DNA from: Flavobacterium psychrophilum
GTDB lineage: Bacteria; Bacteroidota; Bacteroidia; Flavobacteriales; Flavobacteriaceae
Assembly (NCBI GenBank): GCA_945878515.1
Contig: CAMCTL010000040.1
Span: 1 to 22,689, forward strand
Length of the DNA: 22,689 nucleotides
Direction: 5' to 3'
Shown here: piece by piece, positions 8,291 to 16,766 of the stretch
Position numbering within the stretch: the first letter of the stretch is position 1
Layout: the number at the start of each line of letters is the position of its first letter
Position numbers and translations under genes: made by a program
Notes under the pieces: generated by a model
What the model saw: the letters and a program-made list of their open reading frames with translations, nothing else
What the model was told of the DNA's origin: nothing
The model's database searches: none

Positions 8291-8638
8291 ATGGAAAGAG
8301 AAAAACACGAACAGTACGAATACGCTAGAAACAGATTATAGCAAAGAAAAGGACTTTTTTTTCATTTTGTCTTATTGATTTTAGGAAGTTTATTTATGTA
8401 GATTGCCAAACATTTTCAAATTTTTAGAATAATTGTAAATTGCACTTTATGGGTAATTACATTTTGGTTTTTCTTTTTTCTTTTACATTTTATTAAAGTA
8501 ATTATAACCGATAGACTCATGAATAAAAACTAGGAACGAGACAAAATAGATAAACTGGTTATAAAACAACAACAAAAAGTAGAACAATTACAAACCCAAT
8601 AGAAGAAAAATCTACTAAAAACCATCAATAACTTATGA
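8291..8638 (+). pseudogene. 2TM-domain protein interrupted by four in-frame TAG codons
   Basis: Reading from ATG 8291 in one frame gives 115 codons with no frameshift and no TAA or TGA until the final TGA. There are four TAG codons, at codon 17 (8339), 37 (8399), 81 (8531) and 104 (8600). The conceptual product resembles the 2TM-domain family of Bacteroidota. It has a charged start MEREKHEQYEYARNRL, two hydrophobic segments (around codons 22-36 and 58-74), the linker HFIKVIITDRLMNKN, then a basic coiled-coil tail (ERDKIDKLVIKQQQKVEQLQ). The TAG at codon 81 sits where the family usually has Trp (KEWER). The terminal TGA overlaps the folA ATG (ATGA), a layout for translational coupling. TAG is a normal stop elsewhere here (BFN gene, folA, deoxynucleoside kinase), so a decayed gene is the likeliest reading. 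Confidence 0.7.
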
Positions 8639-9120
8639 TTATTTTGATTGCGGCTGTTGCCGAAAATAATGCACTAGGAAAGAACAATGATTTGCTTTGG
8701 CATTTGCCAAAAGATTTCAAAAGATTTAAGGAAATTACTTCTGGGCATACTATAATTATGGGAAGAAAAACTTTTGAAAGTTTCCCAAAACCACTTCCAA
8801 ACCGAACCCATATCATTATAACGCGACAAAAAGATTACAAAAGAGAAGGTTGTATTGTGGTTAAAGATTTGGAAAATGCCTTGGCACTTTGTCCAATGAC
8901 CGACGATGTATTTGTTATTGGTGGTGGCGAAATTTATGCACAATCCATTCATTTAGCGGATCAACTTGACATTACAAAAGTGCATTATTCTTTTGATGCC
9001 GATGTTTATTTTCCTGAAATTGACCTAGATATTTGGGAATTAATTTCTGAGGTTTTTATTCCTAAAGACGAAAAACACCTTTATGATTTCAGTTTTCAAA
9101 CATTCGTTCGAAAAAAATAG
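8635..9120 (+). CDS. folA: Dihydrofolate reductase
   Basis: 161 residues, typical of chromosomal DHFR. It reduces dihydrofolate to tetrahydrofolate with NADPH, restoring the cofactor used by ThyA. Visible features: MIILIAAVAENNALGKNNDLLWHLPKDFKRFK up to residue 32 (written in pieces: 'IAAVAENNALG', 'LLWHLPKD'), with the active-site Asp 27; GHTIIMGRKTFESF (37-50), the NADPH-binding GR-T; and VIGGGEIYAQ (93-102). The start ATG overlaps the TGA of the disrupted 2TM frame, so translation of folA may once have been coupled to it. Ribosomes now stop early in that frame, so folA must initiate on its own. It ends in TAG. Confidence 0.96.
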   Translation: MIILIAAVAENNALGKNNDLLWHLPKDFKRFKEITSGHTIIMGRKTFESFPKPLPNRTHIIITRQKDYKREGCIVVKDLENALALCPMTDDVFVIGGGEIYAQSIHLADQLDITKVHYSFDADVYFPEIDLDIWELISEVFIPKDEKHLYDFSFQTFVRKK

Positions 9121-9143
9121 AGTTATTATCCAAAAATCTAGTT

Positions 9144-9151
9144 TACCTTTG
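9144..9151 (+). promoter_or_regulatory. -7 box of the menG-porT unit
   Basis: TACCTTTG fits TAnnTTTG exactly and lies 16 bases before the menG ATG, in the 47-base gap after folA. The -33 box is poor. Confidence 0.55.
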
Positions 9152-9167
9152 GCACAAATTTTAAAGA

Positions 9168-9899
9168 ATGTCAAAAAACGTAACACCTTATAAAGATTCT
9201 ACCTTAAGCAAAAAAGATCAAGTCGCCTCAATGTTTGACACAATATCGGGCAATTATGATAATCTCAATCGAGTCATTTCTTTTGGAATTGATGTAAAAT
9301 GGCGTCAGAAAGTTTTGCAAATGGTAGCTGAAACCCATCCAAAAAACATTCTTGATATTGCTACAGGCACCGGAGATTTAGCCATTTTGATGGCAAAAAC
9401 TGAGGCTGAAAATATTATAGGATTAGATATTTCAATTGGAATGTTGGAAGTCGGGAAGCAAAAAATTCTACTTAAGAACTTGGACAAAAGAATAGAAATG
9501 GTTTTGGGAGATTCTGAAAATATGCCATTTCAGGACAACTATTTTGATGCCATTACAGTAGCTTTTGGGGTTAGAAATTTTGAAAATTTAGAAAAAGGTT
9601 TAACTGAAATTTTAAGGGTTTTAAAACCTAACGGCATTTTTGTTATACTCGAAACGTCTATTCCAGAGAAAACTCCATACAAGCAAGGCTATAATTTTTA
9701 TAGTAAAAATATTCTGCCAATTATTGGAAAATTGTTTTCAAAAGATAATGCGGCTTATGGTTATTTATCCGAATCGGCGGCAGCTTTCCCTTATGGAGAA
9801 GCTTTGAACAATATTTTGAAAAAAATTGGGTTTATAGATGTAATTGCAATGCCGCAAACTTTTGGTGTAGCAACAATTTATTCAGCTTCTAAAAAATAA
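9168..9899 (+). CDS. menG: Demethylmenaquinone methyltransferase
   Basis: 243 residues, class I SAM-dependent methyltransferase of the UbiE/MenG family. It methylates demethylmenaquinone in the last step of menaquinone synthesis, which is the quinone of this group. Signatures: [20 protein letters not shown] (23-42) then WR, the SAM loop [10 protein letters not shown] (63-72), [13 protein letters not shown], and [13 protein letters not shown]. The C-terminal [14 protein letters not shown] block is also typical. porT begins two bases after the stop, so they form one unit. The name ubiE is often used for the same family. The pair ubiE/menG-porT is a known flavobacterial arrangement. Confidence 0.95.
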   Translation: MSKNVTPYKDSTLSKKDQVASMFDTISGNYDNLNRVISFGIDVKWRQKVLQMVAETHPKNILDIATGTGDLAILMAKTEAENIIGLDISIGMLEVGKQKILLKNLDKRIEMVLGDSENMPFQDNYFDAITVAFGVRNFENLEKGLTEILRVLKPNGIFVILETSIPEKTPYKQGYNFYSKNILPIIGKLFSKDNAAYGYLSESAAAFPYGEALNNILKKIGFIDVIAMPQTFGVATIYSASKK

Positions 9900-9900
9900 T

Positions 9901-10620
9901 ATGAGAAAAATATTTATTCTAATAATACTGATTATTTCATGTACCGCATCCGCCCAAGAACCAAATCGGTTGTTTGGCAAAGATCCAATTATCAATTTAG
10001 AAAATTTTCAGCAGCAACGATTGTATTTCGGTTTTTATCTGGGTTTTAATTCTTACGATTTCAAAATAGATTATAAAACTGTTGACGAGGACATTCAAGT
10101 ACAAAAAAGTACCGGATTTAATGTTGGTCTTGTCGGAGATTTGCGATTTCACGAGCACGTTAGTCTTCGGTTTGAACCGGGTTTATATGTAACAAAAAGA
10201 GATTTAAGTTATCCTTCAAGTTATTTTTTGACAACACCAACCAAATCAGATTTACTTAGAGAAGTTAACAGTACTTATCTTCATTTTCCTTTATTGCTCA
10301 AGTTTTCGTCCCTTAGAACTGGTAATGTCCGACCTTATTTATTGGGTGGTGTTTCTACAACACTAAACCTTTCTAGCAATGCAAAATCGATAGACGACAA
10401 TTCCGTTCAGCGTTTTAGAGTAAAATCTTCAACTGCTAATTATGAGTTGGGTTTTGGTATTGATATTTTTTCGGAATATTTTATATTTTCGCCTTCTATA
10501 AGAGGGGTTTTTGGAATGAAAGATGAATTAATTCGCGATGAAAATCCCGACAGTCCTTGGACTGGCAATATTGAATCATTAAAATCTAGGGCTGTTTTTA
10601 TAAATTTTACTTTCCATTAA
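9901..10620 (+). CDS. porT: Type IX secretion / gliding motility protein PorT (SprT)
   Basis: 239 residues with a signal peptide (about 1-19, cleavage after TASAQ) and a predicted eight-strand-like outer-membrane beta-barrel of the PorT family: YFGFYLGFNSYDF, GFNVGLVGDLRFHEHVSLRFEP, YLHFPLLLKFSSLRTG, NVRPYLLGGV, YELGFGIDIFSEYFIFSPSI. PorT/SprT is needed for type IX secretion and gliding in Porphyromonas and Flavobacterium; its exact role in the machine is unclear. The location directly after menG supports the assignment over a generic PorT-like beta-barrel protein. One base separates it from the menG stop. It converges with the trmH-type gene, and the gap carries a short heptad array but no strong terminator. 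Confidence 0.88.
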   Translation: MRKIFILIILIISCTASAQEPNRLFGKDPIINLENFQQQRLYFGFYLGFNSYDFKIDYKTVDEDIQVQKSTGFNVGLVGDLRFHEHVSLRFEPGLYVTKRDLSYPSSYFLTTPTKSDLLREVNSTYLHFPLLLKFSSLRTGNVRPYLLGGVSTTLNLSSNAKSIDDNSVQRFRVKSSTANYELGFGIDIFSEYFIFSPSIRGVFGMKDELIRDENPDSPWTGNIESLKSRAVFINFTFH

Positions 10621-10631
10621 AAAGTAGTATT

Positions 10632-10656
10632 CAGTTTTTAGTTAGCAGTTTACAGA
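10632..10656. repeat. Short heptad array between porT and the RNA methyltransferase
   Basis: AG recurs at exactly 7-base spacing (10633, 10640, 10647, 10654) in units CAGTTTT, TAGTTAG, CAGTTTA, CAGAAAA. It is the single-arm version of the arrays at 4627 and 15130. Confidence 0.5.
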
Positions 10657-10680
10657 AAATAGAGCTTCTAAAAAAATATA

Positions 10681-11409
10681 TTAAGACAATCTTTTAAACT
10701 CGCTTAAAACAATCGCCGTCGCGGTAGCCACATTCAAACTTTCGGTTTTTTGAAGCTTGCCAAAACGTGGAATACTGAGTCTGTTTTTTGTTAATTTTTC
10801 TATTTCTGTCGAAATTCCGTTGGCTTCATTGCCCATTATGATAATTCCTTCCAGAGGTAAATTAGCTTTGTAAATATTATCTCCATCCATAAAAGTCCCA
10901 AAAATGGGTAATTGAGTTTGTTTGATAAAAGCTTCCAAATCAGTGTAATTTACTTTAACTCTTGCTAGAGAACCCATTGTAGCTTGGACTACCTTTGGAT
11001 TGTAAATATCAACAGTTTCTTTAGAGCAAACAATTTGATTGATACCAAACCAGTCACACAATCTTAAAATAGTACCTAAGTTGCCTGGGTCGCGAACAGA
11101 ATCGAGTGCGAGAATTAATCCAGATTCGGTAGTTTTTATCTCGCTTGGGATTTTAAATACTGCCAAACAAGTATTTGGAGTGGCCAATGCAGTGATTTTT
11201 TTTAACTCGTTTTCATTGATGATTACTTTTTTGTCAAAAGGAACTTCATCAAAATCATTTTGAGTGGTATATAAATGAACCAATTCAAAATTAGATTCCA
11301 ATAATTCTTGAATGCCTTTTATACCTTCAGCAAAAAACATTTGGCACGAAAATCGATATTTCTTTTGTTGCAAACTCGTTATTAGCTTTATTTGGTTTTT
11401 ACTAAGCAT
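10681..11409 (-). CDS. SpoU/TrmH-family RNA 2'-O-methyltransferase
   Basis: 242 residues from ATG 11409. The N-terminal part (about 1-90, MLSKNQIKLITSLQQKKYR...) is the substrate-binding domain. The C-terminal SPOUT knot carries all three motifs: DPGNLGTILR (107-116), IIMGNEANGIS (190-200) and the IPRFGKLQKTESLNVATATAI region (213 onward, with the SLN triad at 224-226). It transfers a methyl group from SAM to a ribose 2'-OH in tRNA or rRNA; which site cannot be told. The frame is open to 11541, but the upstream 44 codons overlap the divergent tamL start and look unrelated, so 11409 is chosen. Only 36 bases separate it from tamL. Confidence 0.9.
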   Translation of the reverse strand: MLSKNQIKLITSLQQKKYRFSCQMFFAEGIKGIQELLESNFELVHLYTTQNDFDEVPFDKKVIINENELKKITALATPNTCLAVFKIPSEIKTTESGLILALDSVRDPGNLGTILRLCDWFGINQIVCSKETVDIYNPKVVQATMGSLARVKVNYTDLEAFIKQTQLPIFGTFMDGDNIYKANLPLEGIIIMGNEANGISTEIEKLTKNRLSIPRFGKLQKTESLNVATATAIVLSEFKRLS

Positions 11410-11418
11410 AAAATAATG

Positions 11419-11426
11419 TACTTTTG
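11419..11426 (+). promoter_or_regulatory. -7 box of tamL
   Basis: TACTTTTG, an exact TAnnTTTG, lies within the 36-base gap between the divergent starts. A TTG at 11392-11394, inside the methyltransferase gene, is 24 bases upstream, a little farther than usual. The implied leader is only about 14 bases. Confidence 0.55.
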
Positions 11427-11445
11427 AATAAATATCTCTTAACAC

Positions 11446-13995
11446 TTGAAAAAGATTAGCACAAAAATAGCAACATTTATTGTAATTGGAATAATTATCT
11501 CGGCTTGTAATGCTGAAAAACGAGTTCCAAACGGCAAACAACGGCTCACAAAAAATGAAATAGTTGTGAATGGAAAAATTTCAAAGAGCGAAGATATTAG
11601 CAATCAATTATATCAAAAACCCAATTCGACTTTTCTGGGATTCAAATTGCGATTGACTTTGTTCAATTGGGCTACGCCAAATCCAGATTCTGTTTACCAA
11701 TCTAAATTTAAAAATCATCCAAAGAAATATGAACGAATGTCAAAATTGTTATCGGCCAAACAAGTTGATCGTTTAGGCCAATCTTTTTTGAATCATGGAA
11801 TTGATAATTTCTTAAAAAAAACTGGTGAACCTCCAGTTATTGTGGACACAGCAAAAACAATTAAATCCATTTCGAAGATAAAATATTATTATTTTAACAA
11901 AGGATTTTTTGATGTAAAAGCTAATTTCAAATTAGATAGTATCAGTTTAAAAAAGGCGAAAATAAAATACACAATTACAACTAATACTCCTTTTTTAATA
12001 GATACACTAACCACTACAATCAAAACTCCTGCATTGGATTCATTATACAAAACTAGAATGTCAAATTCTTTTTTAAAATCTGGAAAACAATACGAAACTA
12101 AAGATTTTGAGGATGAAAAAGAACGAATTACGACCCATTTTAGGAATCAAGGAGTGTATCATTTTCAGCCGAATTATGTTACTTTCGATTTAGACACCCT
12201 AAATAATAACAAGAAAGTAAATGTCAATTTGTTGATTAATAACTATTCTTATCAAGACAAGGATTCCACCAGAACGGTGCCTTTCAAGGTATTTAAAATC
12301 AGCGACGTGAATATTTATACTGATTATTCCGCTACTGATAAAAGTAATGTTTTTGCAGATAGCATCACCTATAATAATTTCAATTTATTCAGTCACAAAA
12401 AGTTAAAGTACAAACCTAAAGCCATAACTGATGCAGTTTTTATAACAAAAGGTAGTTTATTTGCCGATTTAAGAACTGTTCTAACTACCAGATATTTGAG
12501 CAACTTGAAAATCTTTAACTATCCAACCATAATTTATGAAGTGGACCCAAGAGATTCGACCGCTCAGTCGCTTATCGCTAAAGTGTATTTATCACCAAGA
12601 AAGAAATACAATTTCGGATCTACTTTTGACGCAACACATTCAAATATTCAGACCTTTGGTGTTGCTGGAAGTATTTCCACAACCATTCGAAATGTGTTTA
12701 ATGGAGCGGAAACAGTAGAACTTTCAGCTAGAGGAAACGCTGGTTCATCGAGGGCTTTGGCTACTCCAGCTAGTAATTTCTTTAATGTATTTGAATATGG
12801 CGTCGATCTAAAATTGAATATTCCACGAATTTGGTTTCCATTTGCAACCGAAAAAATAATTCCAAAGAGTATGATTCCTTCTACGCTGGTTGCTGTAGGT
12901 TTGTCAAATCAAATAAATATTGGACTTGATAAACAAAATGTTACAGGTGTCTTAGCTTATAATTGGAATCCAAAAAGGTTTAATACCGCACGATTTGACT
13001 TGTTCAATATTCAATATGTTCGAAATTTAAATCCTGAAAATTATTTCAATGTGTATAGGTCTTCTTATGCTGAATTGAACAACCTCGCAAAAACCTACAA
13101 CACCAATGTAGATTATGTAAATGCAGACGGCAATTTGAAAATCGAAGATGGAACAGCTGGTTTTACAAAAGATGTTTTGAATCGTGTTACAGCGCTTCCA
13201 ACTATAGATTACGTTGCAGTAAGTAGTATTGATGAGCGAAAAAGAAGGCTTAGTGAAGACAATTTCATACTTTCAACAAGTTATTCTTTTTCTAAAACTA
13301 CAAAAACAGACCTAAAAGACAATACTTTCTATCAATTTAGAACCAAAATCGAATCGGCTGGGTCAATTTTGACTTTATTTTCAAATGTGTCCAGTTTGCC
13401 AAAAACCCAAAATGGGACCTATAAAATATTTAATTTAGAATATTCTGAATATATAAAAAGCGAATTTGATTATGTTAAATATTGGGATTTTTCTAGAGAG
13501 AAAGTCCTAGCATTTCGATCTTTTTTTGGAATTGCTATTCCTTACGGCAATTCCAACAATATTCCCTTTTCGAGAAGTTATTTTGCTGGAGGTTCAAATG
13601 ATAATCGAGCTTGGGAGCCTTATCGCCTAGGACCAGGACGAACAGGAGCGGTAAATGATTTCAACGAAGCCAATATGAAGATTGCTTTAAGTGCCGAGTT
13701 TAGATTTAAAATTGCCGGTAGTATAAAAGGAGCTTTTTTTGCGGATGCGGGTAATATTTGGAATGTATTAGACAATATTACGGACGATAGTGCAACCTTC
13801 GATGGTTTTCAAGATTTAAAAGAAATGGCATTAGGAACTGGCTTTGGTCTTAGATATGATTTGGATTTTTTTGTAGTTCGATTCGATTTGGGCTTCAAAA
13901 CTTTCAATCCAGCAAACGAAATCAATCAACGATGGTTTAAAGACTACAATTTGTCAAGTTCAGTTTTTAATTTTGGGATAAATTATCCTTTCTAA
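11446..13995 (+). CDS. tamL: TamL-type outer-membrane assembly lipoprotein (BamA/TamA superfamily)
   Basis: 849 residues starting with TTG (no ATG would keep the signal peptide). The lipoprotein signal reads ATFIVIGIIISAC, with the lipidated Cys at 21. POTRA-like repeats follow to about residue 380 (the segments ISKIKYYYFNKGFFDVKANF and ERITTHFRNQGVYHFQPNY are the repeat pattern). A long Omp85 barrel then ends in aromatic NYPF. The strand around GGSNDNRAWEPYRLGPG (near residue 714) is the equivalent of the conserved L6 loop motif of BamA/TamA. Lipidated members of this superfamily in Bacteroidota are called TamL and are thought to work with TamB-like TamM in outer-membrane biogenesis. A lipidated BamA paralogue is the alternative name. 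Confidence 0.87.
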   Translation: MKKISTKIATFIVIGIIISACNAEKRVPNGKQRLTKNEIVVNGKISKSEDISNQLYQKPNSTFLGFKLRLTLFNWATPNPDSVYQSKFKNHPKKYERMSKLLSAKQVDRLGQSFLNHGIDNFLKKTGEPPVIVDTAKTIKSISKIKYYYFNKGFFDVKANFKLDSISLKKAKIKYTITTNTPFLIDTLTTTIKTPALDSLYKTRMSNSFLKSGKQYETKDFEDEKERITTHFRNQGVYHFQPNYVTFDLDTLNNNKKVNVNLLINNYSYQDKDSTRTVPFKVFKISDVNIYTDYSATDKSNVFADSITYNNFNLFSHKKLKYKPKAITDAVFITKGSLFADLRTVLTTRYLSNLKIFNYPTIIYEVDPRDSTAQSLIAKVYLSPRKKYNFGSTFDATHSNIQTFGVAGSISTTIRNVFNGAETVELSARGNAGSSRALATPASNFFNVFEYGVDLKLNIPRIWFPFATEKIIPKSMIPSTLVAVGLSNQINIGLDKQNVTGVLAYNWNPKRFNTARFDLFNIQYVRNLNPENYFNVYRSSYAELNNLAKTYNTNVDYVNADGNLKIEDGTAGFTKDVLNRVTALPTIDYVAVSSIDERKRRLSEDNFILSTSYSFSKTTKTDLKDNTFYQFRTKIESAGSILTLFSNVSSLPKTQNGTYKIFNLEYSEYIKSEFDYVKYWDFSREKVLAFRSFFGIAIPYGNSNNIPFSRSYFAGGSNDNRAWEPYRLGPGRTGAVNDFNEANMKIALSAEFRFKIAGSIKGAFFADAGNIWNVLDNITDDSATFDGFQDLKEMALGTGFGLRYDLDFFVVRFDLGFKTFNPANEINQRWFKDYNLSSSVFNFGINYPF

Positions 13996-14009
13996 TGCTA
14001 ATTAATTCC

Positions 14010-14017
14010 TACTTTTG
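14010..14017 (+). promoter_or_regulatory. -7 box of fbaA
   Basis: TACTTTTG (exact TAnnTTTG) lies 40 bases before the fbaA ATG in the 62-base gap after tamL. The -33 region is weak. Confidence 0.5.
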
Positions 14018-14057
14018 CAATTCGATAATTAATTTTTAACTATTTAAATAATTTAAA

Positions 14058-15125
14058 ATGGCACACAATATCAAACCAGGCGTGGCTACAGGAGATCAAG
14101 TTCAAGAAATTTTTAACTATGCAAAAGAAAAAGGTTTTGCTTTACCGGCTGTAAACGTTATTGGTTCAAGCACAATTAACGGAGTTTTAGAAACTGCTGC
14201 AAAATTGAATGCACCTGTTATTATTCAATTTTCGAACGGTGGAGCTCAGTTTAATGCAGGAAAAGGACTTTCTAATGTAGGTGAAAAAGCCGCAATTGCA
14301 GGAGGAATAGCTGGAGCAAAACACATTCACACTTTAGCGGAAGCTTATGGAGCAACTGTAATTTTACACACAGACCATTGTGCAAAAAAATTATTGCCTT
14401 GGATTGATGGTTTATTGGATGCGTCTGAAAAACATTTTGCTGAAACTGGTAAACCACTTTATAGCTCGCACATGATAGATTTATCGGAAGAGCCTATTGA
14501 AGAAAACATCGAAATATGTAAAAAATATTTGGAAAGAATGAGCAAAATGGGAATGACATTGGAAATCGAACTTGGAATTACAGGCGGAGAAGAAGATGGC
14601 GTTGACAATTCAGATGTTGATAGTTCAAAATTATATACTCAGCCTTCGGAAGTTTCTTATGCATACGAAGAATTATTAAAAGTAAGCCCAAGATTTACAA
14701 TTGCAGCTTCTTTTGGAAATGTTCATGGTGTTTACAAACCAGGAAATGTGAAATTGACTCCAAAAATCTTGAAAAACTCACAAGATTATGTACAACAAAA
14801 ATTCAATACGGGTCATAATCCAGTAGATTTCGTTTTCCACGGTGGCTCAGGTTCTACTTTAGAAGAAATCAGAGAAGGTATTAGCTATGGTGTTATCAAA
14901 ATGAACATCGATACTGACTTGCAATTTGCTTTCGCAGAAGGAATTCGTGATTTTATGGTTGACAATATTGATTATCTAAAAACTCAAATTGGAAACCCAA
15001 CAGGTGCCGATGCTCCAAATAAAAAATACTACGATCCAAGAAAATGGTTGCGTGAAGGTGAAGTTACATTTACTGCAAGACTAGAACAAGCATTTGCAGA
15101 TTTAAACAACGTTAACACACTATAA
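14058..15125 (+). CDS. fbaA: Class II fructose-bisphosphate aldolase
   Basis: 355 residues, the length of the class IIA (E. coli FbaA-like) zinc aldolases that split fructose-1,6-bisphosphate in glycolysis and form it in gluconeogenesis. Key parts: VILHTDHCAKKLLPWID (101-117, with catalytic Asp 106 and zinc ligand His 107), YSSHMIDLSEEPIEENI, TLEIELGITGGEEDGVDN (zinc Glu), FGNVHGVYKPGNV (zinc His) and VFHGGSGST followed by VIKMNIDTDLQFAF, which bind the phosphate. It seems to have its own promoter. accD follows on the same strand after a heptad inverted repeat. Confidence 0.97.
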   Translation: MAHNIKPGVATGDQVQEIFNYAKEKGFALPAVNVIGSSTINGVLETAAKLNAPVIIQFSNGGAQFNAGKGLSNVGEKAAIAGGIAGAKHIHTLAEAYGATVILHTDHCAKKLLPWIDGLLDASEKHFAETGKPLYSSHMIDLSEEPIEENIEICKKYLERMSKMGMTLEIELGITGGEEDGVDNSDVDSSKLYTQPSEVSYAYEELLKVSPRFTIAASFGNVHGVYKPGNVKLTPKILKNSQDYVQQKFNTGHNPVDFVFHGGSGSTLEEIREGISYGVIKMNIDTDLQFAFAEGIRDFMVDNIDYLKTQIGNPTGADAPNKKYYDPRKWLREGEVTFTARLEQAFADLNNVNTL

Positions 15126-15129
15126 TTTT

Positions 15130-15198
15130 AGATCTTAGATTTTAGATTTTAGATTCTCAAACGCAATCTGAAATCTGCAATCTGCAATCTGCAATCTG
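15130..15198. repeat. Perfect heptad inverted repeat between fbaA and accD
   Basis: The left arm has four units with AGAT at 15130, 15137, 15144 and 15151. The right arm has five units with ATCT at 15166, 15173, 15180, 15187 and 15194. All spacings are exactly 7. The right-arm units are GCAATCT (four) and GAAATCT (one). The arms are reverse complements in phase, so the transcript can fold into a long hairpin that may be shifted by whole heptads. It fills nearly all of the 81-base gap. Confidence 0.85.
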
Positions 15199-15206
15199 AC
15201 ATAAAA

Positions 15207-16061
15207 ATGGCTTGGTTTAAAAGAACAGAAAAAGGAATTACTACGGCTACCGAGGACAAAATGGATGTTCCCAAAGGTCTTTGGTACAAATCGCCTACAG
15301 GAAAAGTAATTGATGCCGATGAATTGGCTCGAAACTTATATGTAAGTCCAGAAGACGGTTTTCATGTAAGAATAGGAAGTAAAGAATATTTTGAAATATT
15401 GTTTGACAACAATGAATTCATGGAATTAGATGCAAAAATGACTTCTAAAGATACTTTGAATTTTGTAGATACTAAGAAATATTCAGATCGATTGAAAGAT
15501 ACTATTTCCAAAACCAAATTGAATGATGCGGTTCGAACAGGAGTTGGAAAATCTAAAGGAAAAGATTTAGTAGTTTGTTGCATGGATTTTGCTTTTATTG
15601 GCGGTTCTATTGGAGGTGTTGTTGGCGAAAAAATAGCCCGCGGAATAGATCATTCTATTAAAAATAATATTCCATTTGTAATGATTTCAAAATCTGGCGG
15701 TGCACGAATGATGGAAGCGGCTTATTCATTGATGCAGTTGGCTAAAACTTCTGCAAAACTAGCACAATTAGCCGAAGCAAAAATTCCATATATTTCTTTG
15801 TGTACGGATCCAACAACAGGTGGTACAACAGCGTCCTACGCAATGCTTGGTGATATCAATATTTCAGAACCTGGCGCATTGATTGGTTTTGCTGGACCAA
15901 GAGTTGTAAAAGATACCACAGGAAAAGATTTGCCCGAAGGTTTTCAAACTGCTGAATTTGTTCTAGAACACGGATTTTTAGACTTTATTACGCCTAGAAA
16001 AGAGTTAAAAGACACAATCAACCTGTACATCGATTTAATTCAAAATATAGACGTTAGATAA
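15207..16061 (+). CDS. accD: Acetyl-CoA carboxylase, carboxyltransferase beta subunit, lacking zinc-ribbon cysteines
   Basis: 284 residues. With AccA it moves the carboxyl group from biotin-BCCP to acetyl-CoA, the first step of fatty-acid synthesis. The start [11 protein letters not shown] and the transferase core are standard: [59 protein letters not shown] and [12 protein letters not shown]. In most AccD proteins a four-Cys zinc ribbon lies after the first 25 residues (C-x2-C...C-x2-C). Here the matching places read WYKSPTGKV (26-34) and [11 protein letters not shown] (45-55), with no Cys at all. The surrounding residues still align, so the fold may remain without metal. An intrinsic terminator follows. 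The stop is TAA. Confidence 0.93.
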   Translation: MAWFKRTEKGITTATEDKMDVPKGLWYKSPTGKVIDADELARNLYVSPEDGFHVRIGSKEYFEILFDNNEFMELDAKMTSKDTLNFVDTKKYSDRLKDTISKTKLNDAVRTGVGKSKGKDLVVCCMDFAFIGGSIGGVVGEKIARGIDHSIKNNIPFVMISKSGGARMMEAAYSLMQLAKTSAKLAQLAEAKIPYISLCTDPTTGGTTASYAMLGDINISEPGALIGFAGPRVVKDTTGKDLPEGFQTAEFVLEHGFLDFITPRKELKDTINLYIDLIQNIDVR

Positions 16062-16080
16062 GTCCTAATATTTATAAAGC

Positions 16081-16117
16081 AAAAGGCGCAAAACTTAAAA
16101 ATTTTGCGCCTTTTTTT
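16081..16117 (+). terminator. Intrinsic terminator after accD
   Basis: A 13-bp perfect stem (16081-16093 with 16102-16114, core AAAAGGCGCAAAA) is followed by a T-run to 16117. A second small stem (GTTTATTG 16125-16132 with CAATAAAC 16144-16151) lies just past the end of the convergent deoxynucleoside kinase gene but has no U-run. Confidence 0.9.
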
Positions 16118-16151
16118 ATGTATTGTTTATTGATCAGTTAATTCAATAAAC

Positions 16152-16766
16152 CTAAAACAGCCCATTCAATTCAGCATCGATTTTATTGATGATCATTCCT
16201 AAATCTTCAGGGTTGTCTACAAAATTAATGTTGTCAACATCAATTATTAACAATTTTCCTTTAGTGTAGGTTTGAATCCACGCTTCGTAACGCTCGTTTA
16301 ATCTATTCAGGTAATCTATAGAAATGGTGTTTTCGTATTCGCGACCTCGTTTGTGTATTTGCCCGACTAAATTGGGAATGGAACTTCTTAAATAGATGAG
16401 CATATCAGGAGCTTCTACCTTCGATTCCATTAATTCAAACAACGAAGAATAGTTCTGAAAATCACGATTGGTCATTAATCCCATAGCGTGAAGATTAGGA
16501 GCAAAAATGTGCGCATCTTCATAAATGGTTCTATCTTGAATTATTTTTTTGCCACTTTCTCGAATTTGCAACACCTGACGAAAACGACTATTTAGGAAAT
16601 AAATTTGTAAATTAAATGACCAACGCTCCATTTGATGATAAAAATCATCCAAGTAAGGATTGTCAACAACGTCTTCGTAATGCGGTTCCCATTTAAAATG
16701 TTTCGCCAATAAACGGGTCAATGTCGTTTTTCCCGCTCCAATATTTCCTGCTATTGCTATGTGCAT
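16152..16766 (-). CDS. Deoxynucleoside kinase
   Basis: 204 residues of the dNK/dGK-dCK family, which phosphorylates deoxynucleosides in the salvage pathway. It has the P-loop GNIGAGKT (7-14), the substrate-binding helix with WSFNLQIYFLNSRF (49-62), the catalytic DRTIYEDAHIFA (78-89), and the lid KRGREYE that binds the ATP phosphates. Specificity (dA, dG or dC) cannot be set from sequence alone. Its ATG shares one base with the stop of the upstream gene (TAATG), so translation is probably coupled to it. It stops with TAG. It shares a functional theme (dNTP supply) with thyA and folA in this window, but is in a separate unit. Confidence 0.92.
   Translation of the reverse strand: MHIAIAGNIGAGKTTLTRLLAKHFKWEPHYEDVVDNPYLDDFYHQMERWSFNLQIYFLNSRFRQVLQIRESGKKIIQDRTIYEDAHIFAPNLHAMGLMTNRDFQNYSSLFELMESKVEAPDMLIYLRSSIPNLVGQIHKRGREYENTISIDYLNRLNERYEAWIQTYTKGKLLIIDVDNINFVDNPEDLGMIINKIDAELNGLF

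Noticed and set aside
8291..8638. Genome-wide reassignment of TAG
   Set aside because: TAG is used as the real stop of the BFN gene (6702-6704), folA (9118-9120) and the deoxynucleoside kinase (16152-16154), so a global code change does not fit.
11410..11541. Longer N-terminus for the SpoU-type methyltransferase
   Set aside because: It would run antisense through the signal peptide of tamL and adds unrelated residues; ATG 11409 gives the standard family start.
15130..15198. CRISPR-like array
   Set aside because: The period is 7 bp with no spacers and no cas genes; it is a simple heptad inverted repeat.
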